Source: CAYSWK01 sp964434735
GTDB lineage: Archaea > Micrarchaeota > Micrarchaeia > Anstonellales > Bilamarchaeaceae
NCBI GenBank assembly: GCA_964434735.1
Contig: CAYSWK010000027.1
Location: 1-14,489, forward strand
Reading direction: 5' to 3'
DNA: 14,489 bases
A program made the translations under genes and the position numbers. Below, piece by piece: positions 5,911 to 13,132 of this stretch; position 1 is the stretch's first letter; every line of letters begins with the position of its first letter. The notes under the pieces were generated by a model. The model did not search any database and had not been told where the DNA came from. It was given only the letters and a program-made list of their open reading frames with translations.

Positions 5911-6351
5911 CTAATCAAGGCGAATTTTCTGTCCTATACATACACTATGCTTTTGATAAAACCCCTTTGGAACTTCAAGTACATACTGTGCCGGTTTTGA
6001 AGAAAGATACGTCCTGCAAACAAGAGACGTGCACGGTTCCATGGAGATAATATCAACAACTGTTCCTTGAGAATCAATATGTATTGCTTCAAGGGGAATA
6101 AAGGTGAACTGCATCCAAAACGAACGAGGCTTCTCATCTGAAAAGGAAAACAACATGCCTCGATTTTGAAGATCGGTTCGAAACATAAGTCCGATAGTTT
6201 TTTTCAAGGGAGTGTTGGCAACTTCAACCCATAAGTCTGTTGGAGGATCACCAAGTGAAATTTTCTTAATAACGGGAAATCCGTACCATAGCAAAAGCGT
6301 CAGAAAAAGAATAAGAAAAAAAACACCGAATGAAATAAGTGTTTGATCCAT
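5911..6351 (-). CDS. DUF192 family membrane-anchored protein
   Basis: The 146-residue product has one N-terminal membrane segment (about 6-28, rich in F and L) followed by an outward DUF192 domain. The family signature is clear: TPLKKTIGLMFRTDL, GMLFSF, SFWMQFTFIPLEAIHIDSQG, the two-cysteine stretch EPCTSLVCRTYLSSKPAQYVLEVPKG (C107 and C112) and a final GQKIRLD. The family's function is not established; in bacteria and archaea it is usually an exported small beta-barrel-like domain. The gene is the last of three close minus-strand genes: it starts 8 bases after the glpX stop and has AGGTG as ribosome site, so it is cotranscribed with the two sugar-phosphate enzymes. That link has no obvious metabolic reason. 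Confidence 0.88.
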   Translation of the reverse strand: MDQTLISFGVFFLILFLTLLLWYGFPVIKKISLGDPPTDLWVEVANTPLKKTIGLMFRTDLQNRGMLFSFSDEKPRSFWMQFTFIPLEAIHIDSQGTVVDIISMEPCTSLVCRTYLSSKPAQYVLEVPKGFYQKHSVCIGQKIRLD

Positions 6352-6359
6352 AAGTGCAC

Positions 6360-7277
6360 CTATAACGAATCCGATTGAACAAATTGGTAATGCCCTTTAC
6401 GAATTACTAAGGAATGACTTGCAAGATACGGACTTGTCTGAATTCCTTTAAGTAAATCGCCTGATGTCACTCCGGTTGCAACCAAATGAAGATCATCTGA
6501 GTTAACTATATCATTAAGCCGAAAAAGCGCGTCGGGATTTGAAAGGCCGTTTTTTTGTGCACGCTCCCTTTCTGCAGCATCCTTAAACGAAAGCCGTGCT
6601 TCACCGTACCCTCCAAGTGCGCGCAGTGCAACGGCAGCAATAACTCCTTCAGGTGCACCGCCAATCCCCATTACTGCATCAACATCAAATCCTTTCAGGC
6701 ATGTTTGAATGGAAGGTGCCAAATCCCCTCGCGGGATTTTTACAAGCGAAATGCCCAACTTTTGGGCTGCATCAAAAAGATGCTGGTTTCGTGGTCGGTC
6801 CATACACACGATTTTGAGGTCTTTCCAGTCTTTTTGGGTTTTTTCCTTAATAATATGAAGATTTTCCTCAAACGATTTTTCAAGTGAAACGGCAGTTCCT
6901 ACTTGAGGACCAACAAAGAGCTTTTCCATATAATGAGTCGTAGTTCCAAGCAACGTACCTTTGGGCGCACATGCAATAACGGTCATTGATCCGCCAGTAC
7001 CTTTTGCACAGTTTGAAGTGCATTCCAAAGGATCAACTGCAATATCGTACTCCTTACCTCCTTTCCCTACCGGTTCACCAATATAAAGCATCGGTGCTTC
7101 GTCCTTTTCGCCTTCCCCAATAACAACAGTGCCTTTGAATGAAAGGGAATTGAGTTTAGCGCGCATGGCTTGAACTGCTGCACCATCGGCAGCTTTTGGA
7201 TCGCCTTTGCCGATCCACGGGATGCATGCCTTTGCCGCATCTTGAGTTACGTTCAACAGCCCAAGTTCATCAAGCAT
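6360..7277 (-). CDS. glpX: Class II (GlpX-type) fructose-1,6-bisphosphatase
   Basis: The enzyme removes the 1-phosphate of fructose 1,6-bisphosphate, the committed step of gluconeogenesis. The 305 residues match GlpX closely: GKGDPKAADGAAVQAMR (23-39), GTVVIGEGEKDEAPMLYIGE (49-68), DIAVDPLECT (78-87), HYMEKLFVGP, DRPRNQHLF, PRGDLAPSIQTCL, GIGGAPEGV and ATGVTSGDLL. The usual metal/phosphate loop D-P-(I/L)-E-G-T here has Cys in place of Gly (C86); D82 and E85 remain. Length is a little below the E. coli enzyme (336), mainly from a shorter C-terminus. It lies 9 bases after the aldolase gene, with AGGTTGA before the ATG. Most archaea instead use the bifunctional aldolase/phosphatase, so this pair looks bacterial in origin. 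Confidence 0.93.
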   Translation of the reverse strand: MLDELGLLNVTQDAAKACIPWIGKGDPKAADGAAVQAMRAKLNSLSFKGTVVIGEGEKDEAPMLYIGEPVGKGGKEYDIAVDPLECTSNCAKGTGGSMTVIACAPKGTLLGTTTHYMEKLFVGPQVGTAVSLEKSFEENLHIIKEKTQKDWKDLKIVCMDRPRNQHLFDAAQKLGISLVKIPRGDLAPSIQTCLKGFDVDAVMGIGGAPEGVIAAVALRALGGYGEARLSFKDAAERERAQKNGLSNPDALFRLNDIVNSDDLHLVATGVTSGDLLKGIQTSPYLASHSLVIRKGHYQFVQSDSL

Positions 7278-7286
7278 AGAATCAAC

Positions 7287-8309
7287 CTAATGGCGGCGTT
7301 CGTGTTTATAATGCGCCTTCATATCTTCAAGCGTAAGCGGAGTATAGTCATAAGCATGGCCTGCCGAACCAAATGCATTAAATCGTTCTTCCACAACCTT
7401 TTGCATGGCTTCACGTGCAGGAACCAAATATTCGCGCGGATCAAATGCCGCCGGATGTTCAAAGAGGAATTTGCGCACTGCGGCAGTTACTGCCAAACGT
7501 AAATCAGTATCAACATTGACTTTTCGAACACCTGCCTGAATTCCTTCCTTGATTGCCCAAAGCGGAACCCCAAAAGTGGGCGGCATCTTTCCACCGTATT
7601 TGTTTATTTCAGCAAGCAAGTCTTGTGGAACAGAAGAGGAACCGTGCATAACCATGTGCAGTTTGGGATATCTTTGATGAATTTCCCTAATAATGTCCAT
7701 TGCCAAAAGGTTCTTGTCGGGGTCAGGTTGCACCTTGAACTTGTATGCGCCATGCGAGGTACCAACTGCAACAGCCAACGCATCAACAGGACAGTGTTCA
7801 AGGAATTTACCCACTTGATTAGGGTCGGTAAGATGAACCTGGCCTGAACCAACGCCATCTTCAATTCCTCCTAACGTTCCCAGTTCTCCTTCTACCGTTA
7901 CTCCGCGTTCGTGGGCGTATTCAATAACGGGTTTTGTCATTGCAACATTTTCTTCAAAAGTTGTAGGGGTCTTTGCATCCTCTTTTAAGGAACCGTCAAT
8001 CATGACTGAAGTAAACCCAAGTGAAATGGCCGTTTTTACCGATTCCAAACCGTTTCCGTGGTCAAGATGAAGCGCAACAGGAAGTTTTGGGTATTTTTCC
8101 ACGCATGCCATCATGATGTTTTTAAGGAAAATCAAATCGCTGTATTTCAATGCGCCCCGTGATGCGGCCAAAATAACTGGTGATGAAACTTTTTCTGCCG
8201 CACGCATGATTGCCTGCGCCTGCTCCATGTTATTGACGTTAAAATGAGGCACTGCGTATCCTTTTTTTGCTGCTTCATCCAAAATTTGTTTCATTGGTAC
8301 TAAGGGCAT
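7287..8309 (-). CDS. fba: Class II (metal-dependent) fructose-bisphosphate aldolase
   Basis: This enzyme reversibly condenses dihydroxyacetone phosphate and glyceraldehyde 3-phosphate to fructose 1,6-bisphosphate, the substrate of the next gene's product. All class II signatures are present in 340 residues: HFNVNN near the start, HLDHG with D83 and metal ligand H84, SVMIDGS (101-107), VEGELGTLGG (139-148), GTSHGAYKF with H186, MHGSSSVP with H222, and VNVDTDLRLA. The overall pattern is that of the Calvin-cycle-like subgroup (CbbA type). The ATG is preceded by AGGTGA (8316-8321). It is first in a three-gene operon and starts about 70 bases downstream of a probable TATA-derived start in the 8310-8498 divergent region, where a 15-bp palindrome may control it. 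Confidence 0.95.
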   Translation of the reverse strand: MPLVPMKQILDEAAKKGYAVPHFNVNNMEQAQAIMRAAEKVSSPVILAASRGALKYSDLIFLKNIMMACVEKYPKLPVALHLDHGNGLESVKTAISLGFTSVMIDGSLKEDAKTPTTFEENVAMTKPVIEYAHERGVTVEGELGTLGGIEDGVGSGQVHLTDPNQVGKFLEHCPVDALAVAVGTSHGAYKFKVQPDPDKNLLAMDIIREIHQRYPKLHMVMHGSSSVPQDLLAEINKYGGKMPPTFGVPLWAIKEGIQAGVRKVNVDTDLRLAVTAAVRKFLFEHPAAFDPREYLVPAREAMQKVVEERFNAFGSAGHAYDYTPLTLEDMKAHYKHERRH

Positions 8310-8384
8310 AATGGGTCACCTGATTGTTTCCTGTTTGCAGTTTCAAGTCTTGCATGTTATGTTACGGGTTTTGCTCCCCTTTTT

Positions 8385-8399
8385 GTTTGGTGACCAAAC
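8385..8399. promoter_or_regulatory. 15-bp perfect palindrome, operator candidate
   Basis: GTTTGGT (8385-8391) and ACCAAAC (8393-8399) are exact inverted repeats around one base. The site touches the TATA element at 8400-8409: it lies just downstream of the box for fba (between TATA and start) and just upstream of it for the aminotransferase gene, the classic place for one regulator to repress one side and activate the other. Confidence 0.6.
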
Positions 8400-8409
8400 T
8401 TTTTATACG
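8400..8409. promoter_or_regulatory. Divergent TATA element (fba operon and aminotransferase gene)
   Basis: CTTTTTATACG-type sequence reads as TATAAAAAG on the minus strand. Minus-strand initiation near 8378 would leave a leader of about 70 nt before fba. Plus-strand initiation near 8430 would leave a similar leader before the gene at 8499. Other plus-strand AT boxes lie at 8454-8464 and 8468-8478. Confidence 0.5.
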
Positions 8410-8484
8410 AATTGGTGGTTTCATGCCACGATTGCCGAATCTGGAAAAAAAGAGTTTAAAAAACCGACTTATAAAAAGGGAGTT

Positions 8485-8490
8485 AGGAGG
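8485..8490 (+). promoter_or_regulatory. Strong Shine-Dalgarno site AGGAGG
   Basis: AGGAGG eight bases before ATG 8499 is the strongest ribosome site in the window and fixes the start. Other leadered genes here use the weaker GGTGA type. It also argues against a leaderless start from the TATAAAAAG at 8470-8478. Confidence 0.75.
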
Positions 8491-8498
8491 GGAAAGAT

Positions 8499-10235
8499 AT
8501 GACTGAAATACCAACAACTCACAAATACGTAATAGCTGAAGTAACAAACCATAATCCTGGACAGGTTCATGAGTCACACCGTCCAATAACTCCTTTGGAT
8601 CTTATCAGAGACGCAACCAAACTCCATCTTCCTGAAAATAGGTTTGTTATGGGTAAGCGTCATCTAGGAACCGTACCTGTAGATCAAGAAGCAATGGCCC
8701 AGTATATGAGTGTTGCCCAAGGATTTGTAAGACCGGAAAATGGAATTATTCACTCCTTGAATTCCGGAACGCATTATGGGTTAGGCGCATTTGAAGGAAT
8801 TCGTATTTTTAGAACTGCATTTGGATCCGCATTCCCATTACTTTCACGAAATCTTGCCCGATTTTTATATTCAGGAGTAGGAATAAGCCCTGAATACTTG
8901 GCAACTGTTCTTGGAGTTGCAAAAGAAACTTCAATACAAATTCCTCAAAGATCTGATGAACGCATCTTTATGGATTTCACGGCATGCCTTGAGGCCGGAG
9001 GCGAACCCTCACTTTGGTTTAATGTTCTTGAAGGGGAAACATGGGTAAAAAAACAAATACCTTGGACATTAAATGCCGTAATTTATGATCATGAAAAAAG
9101 AGAATACGGTGTAAAACCATTTACGGCATATGAATTAGATGCGATAATAAAGATGCTGGCATACCTCAACGGACTCGTTGATGTTGGAAACATGCCTGCA
9201 ACTCCTGAAATGGTCATGTCAGGATACTTTAGGCCCTTTTTCTACGTAGATGCGCAAGGTGGACTGGGAATATCGACGTACACGGGGGCAGGAATAAAAC
9301 CCCTTAGCTTTTCAATTGCAACCCTACCTTGGAAATTGTATCTTAAGGAGCAAGATTATGAAACGGGTTTAGAGGTACTTGTTGCTCCTTTTGAAAGGAT
9401 AGGTGCCGATTTTATTACGGGCATGAAAATTGCTGGGCATTACGTGAATTCATTGCTCAATATTAATATAGGAAATATACTCGGACAAGGGGAAATTCTT
9501 GCATTGACCCGCGATGGAAAAGCGGTTGAAGGTTCTGCAGAAAATTTATTCGTCATCAAAAAAATAGGCAACACGCATGTTGCATATACTCCGCCACTAA
9601 GCGATGGGCCGCTTATGGGCACCAATAGAAGAATGATGATTGAAAATCTTCAAGCGATGGGAATTGAAGTAGAATACAAATCATGCACGCTAGATGAAAT
9701 AAAAGAAGGAAATACGGTTGCCGTATTCTTTACGGGAACGGGTGCACAAACGATTCATCTTAAGAGCATAAATGAAATTCATGGTGTAAGCCACATTCCT
9801 GATGCATTACGTGTAAAAGATCCAAACGGTACAGATACGCATATGGTCCATCTAGAAAAATTAAGTGCAACCCCTATTCTTATAAACAACGGAGAAAAAC
9901 ATCCCATAATGCGGGAAATTCAAACCAGATATAAGCAACGATGGGTTGATGCGCAAAACACTATTCTTGAGCCTGCATATATGATTCGTAAGCCTGAAGC
10001 GATTGCTACTGCACTTGGCTTAGACTTTTCCGATGTCATAAAAAATAGGTATGACAGACGACTTGTTGATGAGGGTTTCCTTAATGACCGATTTAATACT
10101 TTCACGAATCCAAAAGGAGCGCAAGAAGTATTTGACAGGCACCAGCTTGTTGCACGCATGATTTCAAATGCCATGAAAGCACAGGCAAGAAGAGGCCCGG
10201 ATTTCCGCCTCCCTATCCGAAGGGCACATGCATAA
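8499..10235 (+). CDS. Extended class IV (branched-chain-like) aminotransferase
   Basis: The core is a PLP-dependent fold-type IV aminotransferase. Visible motifs are YGLGAFEGIRIFR (93-105), the Schiff-base lysine K310 in MKIAGHYVNSLL, TRDGKAVEGSAENLFVIK (337-354), and the phosphate-loop FTGTGAQ (411-417). A HPIMREIQTRYKQRW end near 468-482 matches the usual C-terminus. BCAT/IlvE proteins transfer amino groups between branched-chain amino acids and 2-oxoglutarate and have about 300-310 residues; this has 578. The excess lies in an N-terminal extension (1-55), an insert of roughly 75 residues between about 140 and 215, and a C-terminal extension (about 483-578) with no family I recognise. Substrate is therefore open. 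No other amino-acid biosynthesis gene is near; the gene has its own strong ribosome site and diverges from the fba operon. Confidence 0.85.
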   Translation: MTEIPTTHKYVIAEVTNHNPGQVHESHRPITPLDLIRDATKLHLPENRFVMGKRHLGTVPVDQEAMAQYMSVAQGFVRPENGIIHSLNSGTHYGLGAFEGIRIFRTAFGSAFPLLSRNLARFLYSGVGISPEYLATVLGVAKETSIQIPQRSDERIFMDFTACLEAGGEPSLWFNVLEGETWVKKQIPWTLNAVIYDHEKREYGVKPFTAYELDAIIKMLAYLNGLVDVGNMPATPEMVMSGYFRPFFYVDAQGGLGISTYTGAGIKPLSFSIATLPWKLYLKEQDYETGLEVLVAPFERIGADFITGMKIAGHYVNSLLNINIGNILGQGEILALTRDGKAVEGSAENLFVIKKIGNTHVAYTPPLSDGPLMGTNRRMMIENLQAMGIEVEYKSCTLDEIKEGNTVAVFFTGTGAQTIHLKSINEIHGVSHIPDALRVKDPNGTDTHMVHLEKLSATPILINNGEKHPIMREIQTRYKQRWVDAQNTILEPAYMIRKPEAIATALGLDFSDVIKNRYDRRLVDEGFLNDRFNTFTNPKGAQEVFDRHQLVARMISNAMKAQARRGPDFRLPIRRAHA

Positions 10236-10251
10236 TCATTTTTTACAATTA
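10236..10251. terminator. Short T-rich convergent terminator
   Basis: Only 13 bases separate the stops of the aminotransferase and the opposing lipoprotein gene; they contain a run of six T (CATTTTTTACAA), serving the plus strand at least. Confidence 0.35.
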
Positions 10252-10719
10252 TTTCGTCTTTTTCGCAGCAATGGATGAGAGTAAACCAGCTACCCGGGAG
10301 TATGCATCCGGATGGCCGGCGTTTACGATCGAAACCTCTTTTGTAACGTTATTTGCGGTAATTGAAATGAAACTGCAGCGTCCATCCTGAAAGCTACGGT
10401 CGATATACGTATTTTGCAGAGAATAAAAGCCGCTTTTTTGAATTTCGTTCACCAATTCAAGAAGTTCCTGATGAGTAAGCGTAAATTTTTTCTTAAAATT
10501 ATCTTTTGGAAGACGATCATCCTTATTTTCATAAATGCCGTTGCCATTAGCTGTTATGAGTATGCTGGTTCTGCCCCAGGCCGGATTGCATGCACCGTCA
10601 GTATACTTCAGTTCGACATCTGAAGGCACACTCACAAACGATTTTGGGGGCATGATGCACCCGACAATAAAAAAAACAAAAAGAACAAGAATTAAAAGGA
10701 CAATAATCAGCTGTTCCAT
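10249..10719 (-). CDS. Small predicted lipoprotein, unknown function
   Basis: The 156-residue product starts with a hydrophobic segment (about 4-20) ending in the lipobox-like I-V-G-C21, so the mature protein is probably lipid-anchored on the outer face. An alternative is a plain membrane anchor. The exposed part is a small alpha/beta domain with two further cysteines (C44 and C115) that could form a disulfide; segments include SILITANGNGIYENKDDRLP, LTHQELLELVNEIQKSGFY and a RCSFISITANNVTKEVSIVN hairpin. It resembles small secreted domains found in many bacteria and archaea, but I cannot name a family with confidence. The TATA element at 10740-10749 places the start at the ATG (leaderless). 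It converges with the aminotransferase gene and diverges from the metallopeptidase gene. Confidence 0.8.
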   Translation of the reverse strand: MEQLIIVLLILVLFVFFIVGCIMPPKSFVSVPSDVELKYTDGACNPAWGRTSILITANGNGIYENKDDRLPKDNFKKKFTLTHQELLELVNEIQKSGFYSLQNTYIDRSFQDGRCSFISITANNVTKEVSIVNAGHPDAYSRVAGLLSSIAAKKTK

Positions 10720-10739
10720 ACGCGAATTACCATGAATAT

Positions 10740-10749
10740 TTTTATATAA
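10740..10749 (-). promoter_or_regulatory. TATA box of the lipoprotein gene
   Basis: TTATATAAAA on the minus strand is centred about 26 bases from ATG 10719, implying a leaderless transcript. Confidence 0.55.
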
Positions 10750-10787
10750 CCATATTCATGCAAATAAATTAATCCTGCGAATGCTTC

Positions 10788-10797
10788 ATATATTTAA
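10788..10797 (+). promoter_or_regulatory. TATA box of the metallopeptidase-TraB unit
   Basis: CATATATTTAAAC has its centre about 27 bases before ATG 10820. This supports 10820, not the longer in-frame ATG at 10781, as the true (leaderless) start. Confidence 0.5.
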
Positions 10798-10819
10798 ACA
10801 AAACCTGAGAAGTGCAATC

Positions 10820-11536
10820 ATGCGCATTGAGATACGACAGGCATTTGCATTAAAACCATCAATAACCCAGGATGGAACGCGCACCGTCATTACGGTCCCC
10901 TGGGGCTGGCCACAGTCAAAAATACAGGAAACTATAGAATCATTCTTCAAAAAACAGCCGCTTCCCGTGAGAAAAAGAAGAAGAAAACTCACCATGGAAG
11001 AATTGTATGGAGTATCGTTTACTGATGGGCAGGAAATTGAATTGCTTTCACAAAAGTTCAAAATAGAAGTGCACAAGAAACAAACAGATGTGGCACGCGC
11101 AAAAATACAATGGTCAACGGCCATCATTACAATCCCTGAAAACCTTACTCCAAAAGAAGAAAAACAGGTCATTAATGAGCTTGCACGAAAGGTGCTTGCA
11201 AAAGAAATCCAAGGCTCGCTTGAAAAGTATATTCATGTTCTCAACCAGCAACATTTTGGCTCCCCCCTTGGAAGGATAACCATCCGCTTGCAAGGCTCGC
11301 GATGGGGTTCGTGCTCGATTGAAAATAACCTTAACTTCAACTTTATGCTCCTTACGTTCCCGCGAGAAATACTCAACTATGTCATCATTCATGAATTGGC
11401 ACACACAAAAGTACGTGACCATTCACGACTCTTTTGGGAGGAAGTTGCACGTGCATTTCCTGAATACAAATCAGCACGCAAATGGCTCAAGGAATGGATG
11501 CAAAACAGGATACGGGAACTCAAAAAAAGCGGATAA
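10820..11536 (+). CDS. YgjP/DUF45-family zinc metallopeptidase
   Basis: The 238-residue protein belongs to the YgjP-like (DUF45, SprT-related) predicted zinc peptidases. The signature is complete: a beta-rich N-terminal part, QGSRWGSCS (158-166), then YVIIHELAHTKVRDHSRLFWEEV, in which H191-E192-x-x-H195 is the zinc/catalytic motif and H201 the third ligand, and the KWLKE helix after it. There is no signal peptide or membrane segment, so it is cytoplasmic. The start chosen is ATG 10820 on promoter distance; ATG 10781 would add 13 residues, and the TATA box would then lie inside the gene. Compared with compact family members, the stretch around residues 45-75 (basic KRRRK, then MEELYGVSFTDGQ) looks like an addition. 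It is followed after two bases by the TraB gene, so the two are surely cotranscribed. Substrates of the family are not known. Confidence 0.88.
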   Translation: MRIEIRQAFALKPSITQDGTRTVITVPWGWPQSKIQETIESFFKKQPLPVRKRRRKLTMEELYGVSFTDGQEIELLSQKFKIEVHKKQTDVARAKIQWSTAIITIPENLTPKEEKQVINELARKVLAKEIQGSLEKYIHVLNQQHFGSPLGRITIRLQGSRWGSCSIENNLNFNFMLLTFPREILNYVIIHELAHTKVRDHSRLFWEEVARAFPEYKSARKWLKEWMQNRIRELKKSG

Positions 11537-11538
11537 AA

Positions 11539-12699
11539 ATGGTATTTGAACGAATCCAACTTGAAGACAAGGAACTATTGCTCCTTGGAACTGCACATGT
11601 ATCCTCAGAATCAAGAAAACTGGTTGAAAAAATCATCCTTGAGGAAAAACCTGACGTTGTTGCAATTGAGCTTGATAAGCGAAGGCTTGATGCACTTGAA
11701 GACGAGGGGAAAAAATTCTCCGAACTCAACGTTGAAGAAGTAATCAAAACAAACCAAACCTGGATGTTTCTTGCAAACGTTCTTTTAAAAAATTTCCAAA
11801 AGGAAATCGGACGAAACGTAGGAGAATTGCCTGGCTCGGAAATGAAGGCGGCACTTCATGCGTCAAAGGAAAACGGCATACCTTATGCACTAGTTGATCG
11901 AGATATCCAAATCACTATGAAACGGGCATATGAAATGCTTGGCATTGTTGAAAAAATAAAACTTGGAAGTGCACTCATTGCAGGAATGTTTGGCGAAGAG
12001 GCAAAGAAAGTCGACAGTGCAATGATTGAAAAGCTCAAGGAGAAAGATACGCTCAATGCGATGATGCATAAATTGGGCGAAGAGTTCCCGACAATCCAAA
12101 AGGTCGTTGTCGATGAGCGGGATTTGTACATCGCGCAAAAACTGCGGGAAATCAAGGCAAAAAAAGTGCTTGCCGTTGTCGGTGCCGGGCATGTGCCTGG
12201 GATTGAAAAGTACATACGAACGGATCATGACATACGCCCTATTGAAATAATACCAAAAAAACCCTCAATACTGCCGCTTTTAGGATGGGTCTTTTCGATC
12301 GCAGTACTCGCAATATTTGGGTATGCGTTCCTTACCAAGGGAATTGAAGGCGGACTTACGACATTGGCGTTGTGGTTTCTTGTAAACGGATCATTATCAG
12401 CACTCGGAACGTTGCTTGCAGGAGGACATATACTAGCAGCTGCAACCGCATTTATTGCAGCGCCATTCACGACCCTGCACCCGTTGCTTGCAGCAGGATG
12501 GTTTGCAGGACTTGCACAAGCACGACTTACGGTGCCGCAGATAAAAGATTTTGATAGTTTAAGTGAATTAAAAGGAATTTCTGATTTTCAGAAAAACAAG
12601 ATAACCCGGATTCTATTAGTAACTGCGGGGGCGAATATAGGTGCGATGGTTGGGTCGTTGGTTGCAGTACCTTGGATACTAAGTAATGTACTAAAATAA
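11539..12699 (+). CDS. TraB/PrgY-family membrane protein
   Basis: The 386-residue product has the TraB-family domain: LLLLGTAHVSSES (13-25), DVVAIELDKRRLDAL (39-53), VVVDERDLYIAQKLREI (189-205) and VVGAGHVPGIEKYI (213-226). GTAH and GAGH are the paired family motifs, related to the Tiki/ChaN-like (EreA/GumN/TraB) fold in which some members are metal-dependent proteases. A membrane part follows, with about four hydrophobic segments (roughly 244-265, 272-295, 297-327, 357-383). In enterococci related proteins limit the activity of peptide pheromones; archaeal roles are unknown. The start is ATG 11539, two bases after the metallopeptidase stop, because the protein then begins as family members do; a longer frame from 11482 would overlap the upstream gene by 55 bases. 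Pairing with a peptidase suggests shared work on peptides or membrane proteins (inference). Confidence 0.9.
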   Translation: MVFERIQLEDKELLLLGTAHVSSESRKLVEKIILEEKPDVVAIELDKRRLDALEDEGKKFSELNVEEVIKTNQTWMFLANVLLKNFQKEIGRNVGELPGSEMKAALHASKENGIPYALVDRDIQITMKRAYEMLGIVEKIKLGSALIAGMFGEEAKKVDSAMIEKLKEKDTLNAMMHKLGEEFPTIQKVVVDERDLYIAQKLREIKAKKVLAVVGAGHVPGIEKYIRTDHDIRPIEIIPKKPSILPLLGWVFSIAVLAIFGYAFLTKGIEGGLTTLALWFLVNGSLSALGTLLAGGHILAAATAFIAAPFTTLHPLLAAGWFAGLAQARLTVPQIKDFDSLSELKGISDFQKNKITRILLVTAGANIGAMVGSLVAVPWILSNVLK

Positions 12700-12714
12700 T
12701 AAATAAAAAAAGGA

Positions 12715-13128
12715 TTAATTTTTCTTTACTATTGCCTTAACGCCATCAATCCGTTCAACACGAACCGAATCGCCAACTGCCAATTTATCTTCCGAATCGG
12801 CAAGCCATTCTTCGGTGCCAATCTTTGCAATGTAAAAATCGCCATCCTTTGTTTTGTTGATTATCTTGCCCTTCTTGCCGATGATGTCAAGCACCACATG
12901 GCTTTTAAGTTCCTTTGAGCGTGAGAAATAGTACGCCCAAATGAAAAGGGCAATGGTGACAACTGCTGAAACCACTGCTGAAATTTCAAAGGAGGTAAAC
13001 GCCGAAAGCGTGCCAAATACAATGAGGCCGACCCCAAAAGGGAAAAGCATCATAATGCCCGTAATCATGACATCAAGCACAAGGATTGCAATCCCAAAAA
13101 GAATGATGAAAATGTTTGTAGGTTCCAT
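12715..13128 (-). CDS. NfeD-family protein (SPFH partner)
   Basis: The 137-residue protein has two or three close membrane segments (about 5-25, 28-45 and 49-67) followed by the NfeD OB-fold (about 82-135): IIGKKGKIINKTKDGDFYIAKIGTEEWLADSEDKLAVGDSVRVERIDGVKAIV, with the family's G-x-x-G, the conserved W108 in EEWLADSE, and GDSVRV. It is the short form of NfeD, without the ClpP-like serine protease domain. NfeD proteins are almost always encoded beside a stomatin/SPFH protein, as here: its ATG lies 4 bases after the SPFH stop. The pair is thought to organise membrane microdomains or assist membrane protein turnover. The ribosome site is a modest AAGTGATG. It ends in T-rich sequence opposite the TraB gene. 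Confidence 0.92.
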   Translation of the reverse strand: MEPTNIFIILFGIAILVLDVMITGIMMLFPFGVGLIVFGTLSAFTSFEISAVVSAVVTIALFIWAYYFSRSKELKSHVVLDIIGKKGKIINKTKDGDFYIAKIGTEEWLADSEDKLAVGDSVRVERIDGVKAIVKKN

Positions 13129-13132
13129 ATCA

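Noticed and set aside
8311..8506. 60-63-codon plus-strand frames in the divergent promoter region
   Set aside because: They cover the palindrome, TATA elements and ribosome site of the aminotransferase gene and have no ribosome site of their own.
11482..11538. Longer start for the TraB-family gene
   Set aside because: It would overlap the metallopeptidase gene by 55 bases and add residues absent from the family; ATG 11539 begins in family register.
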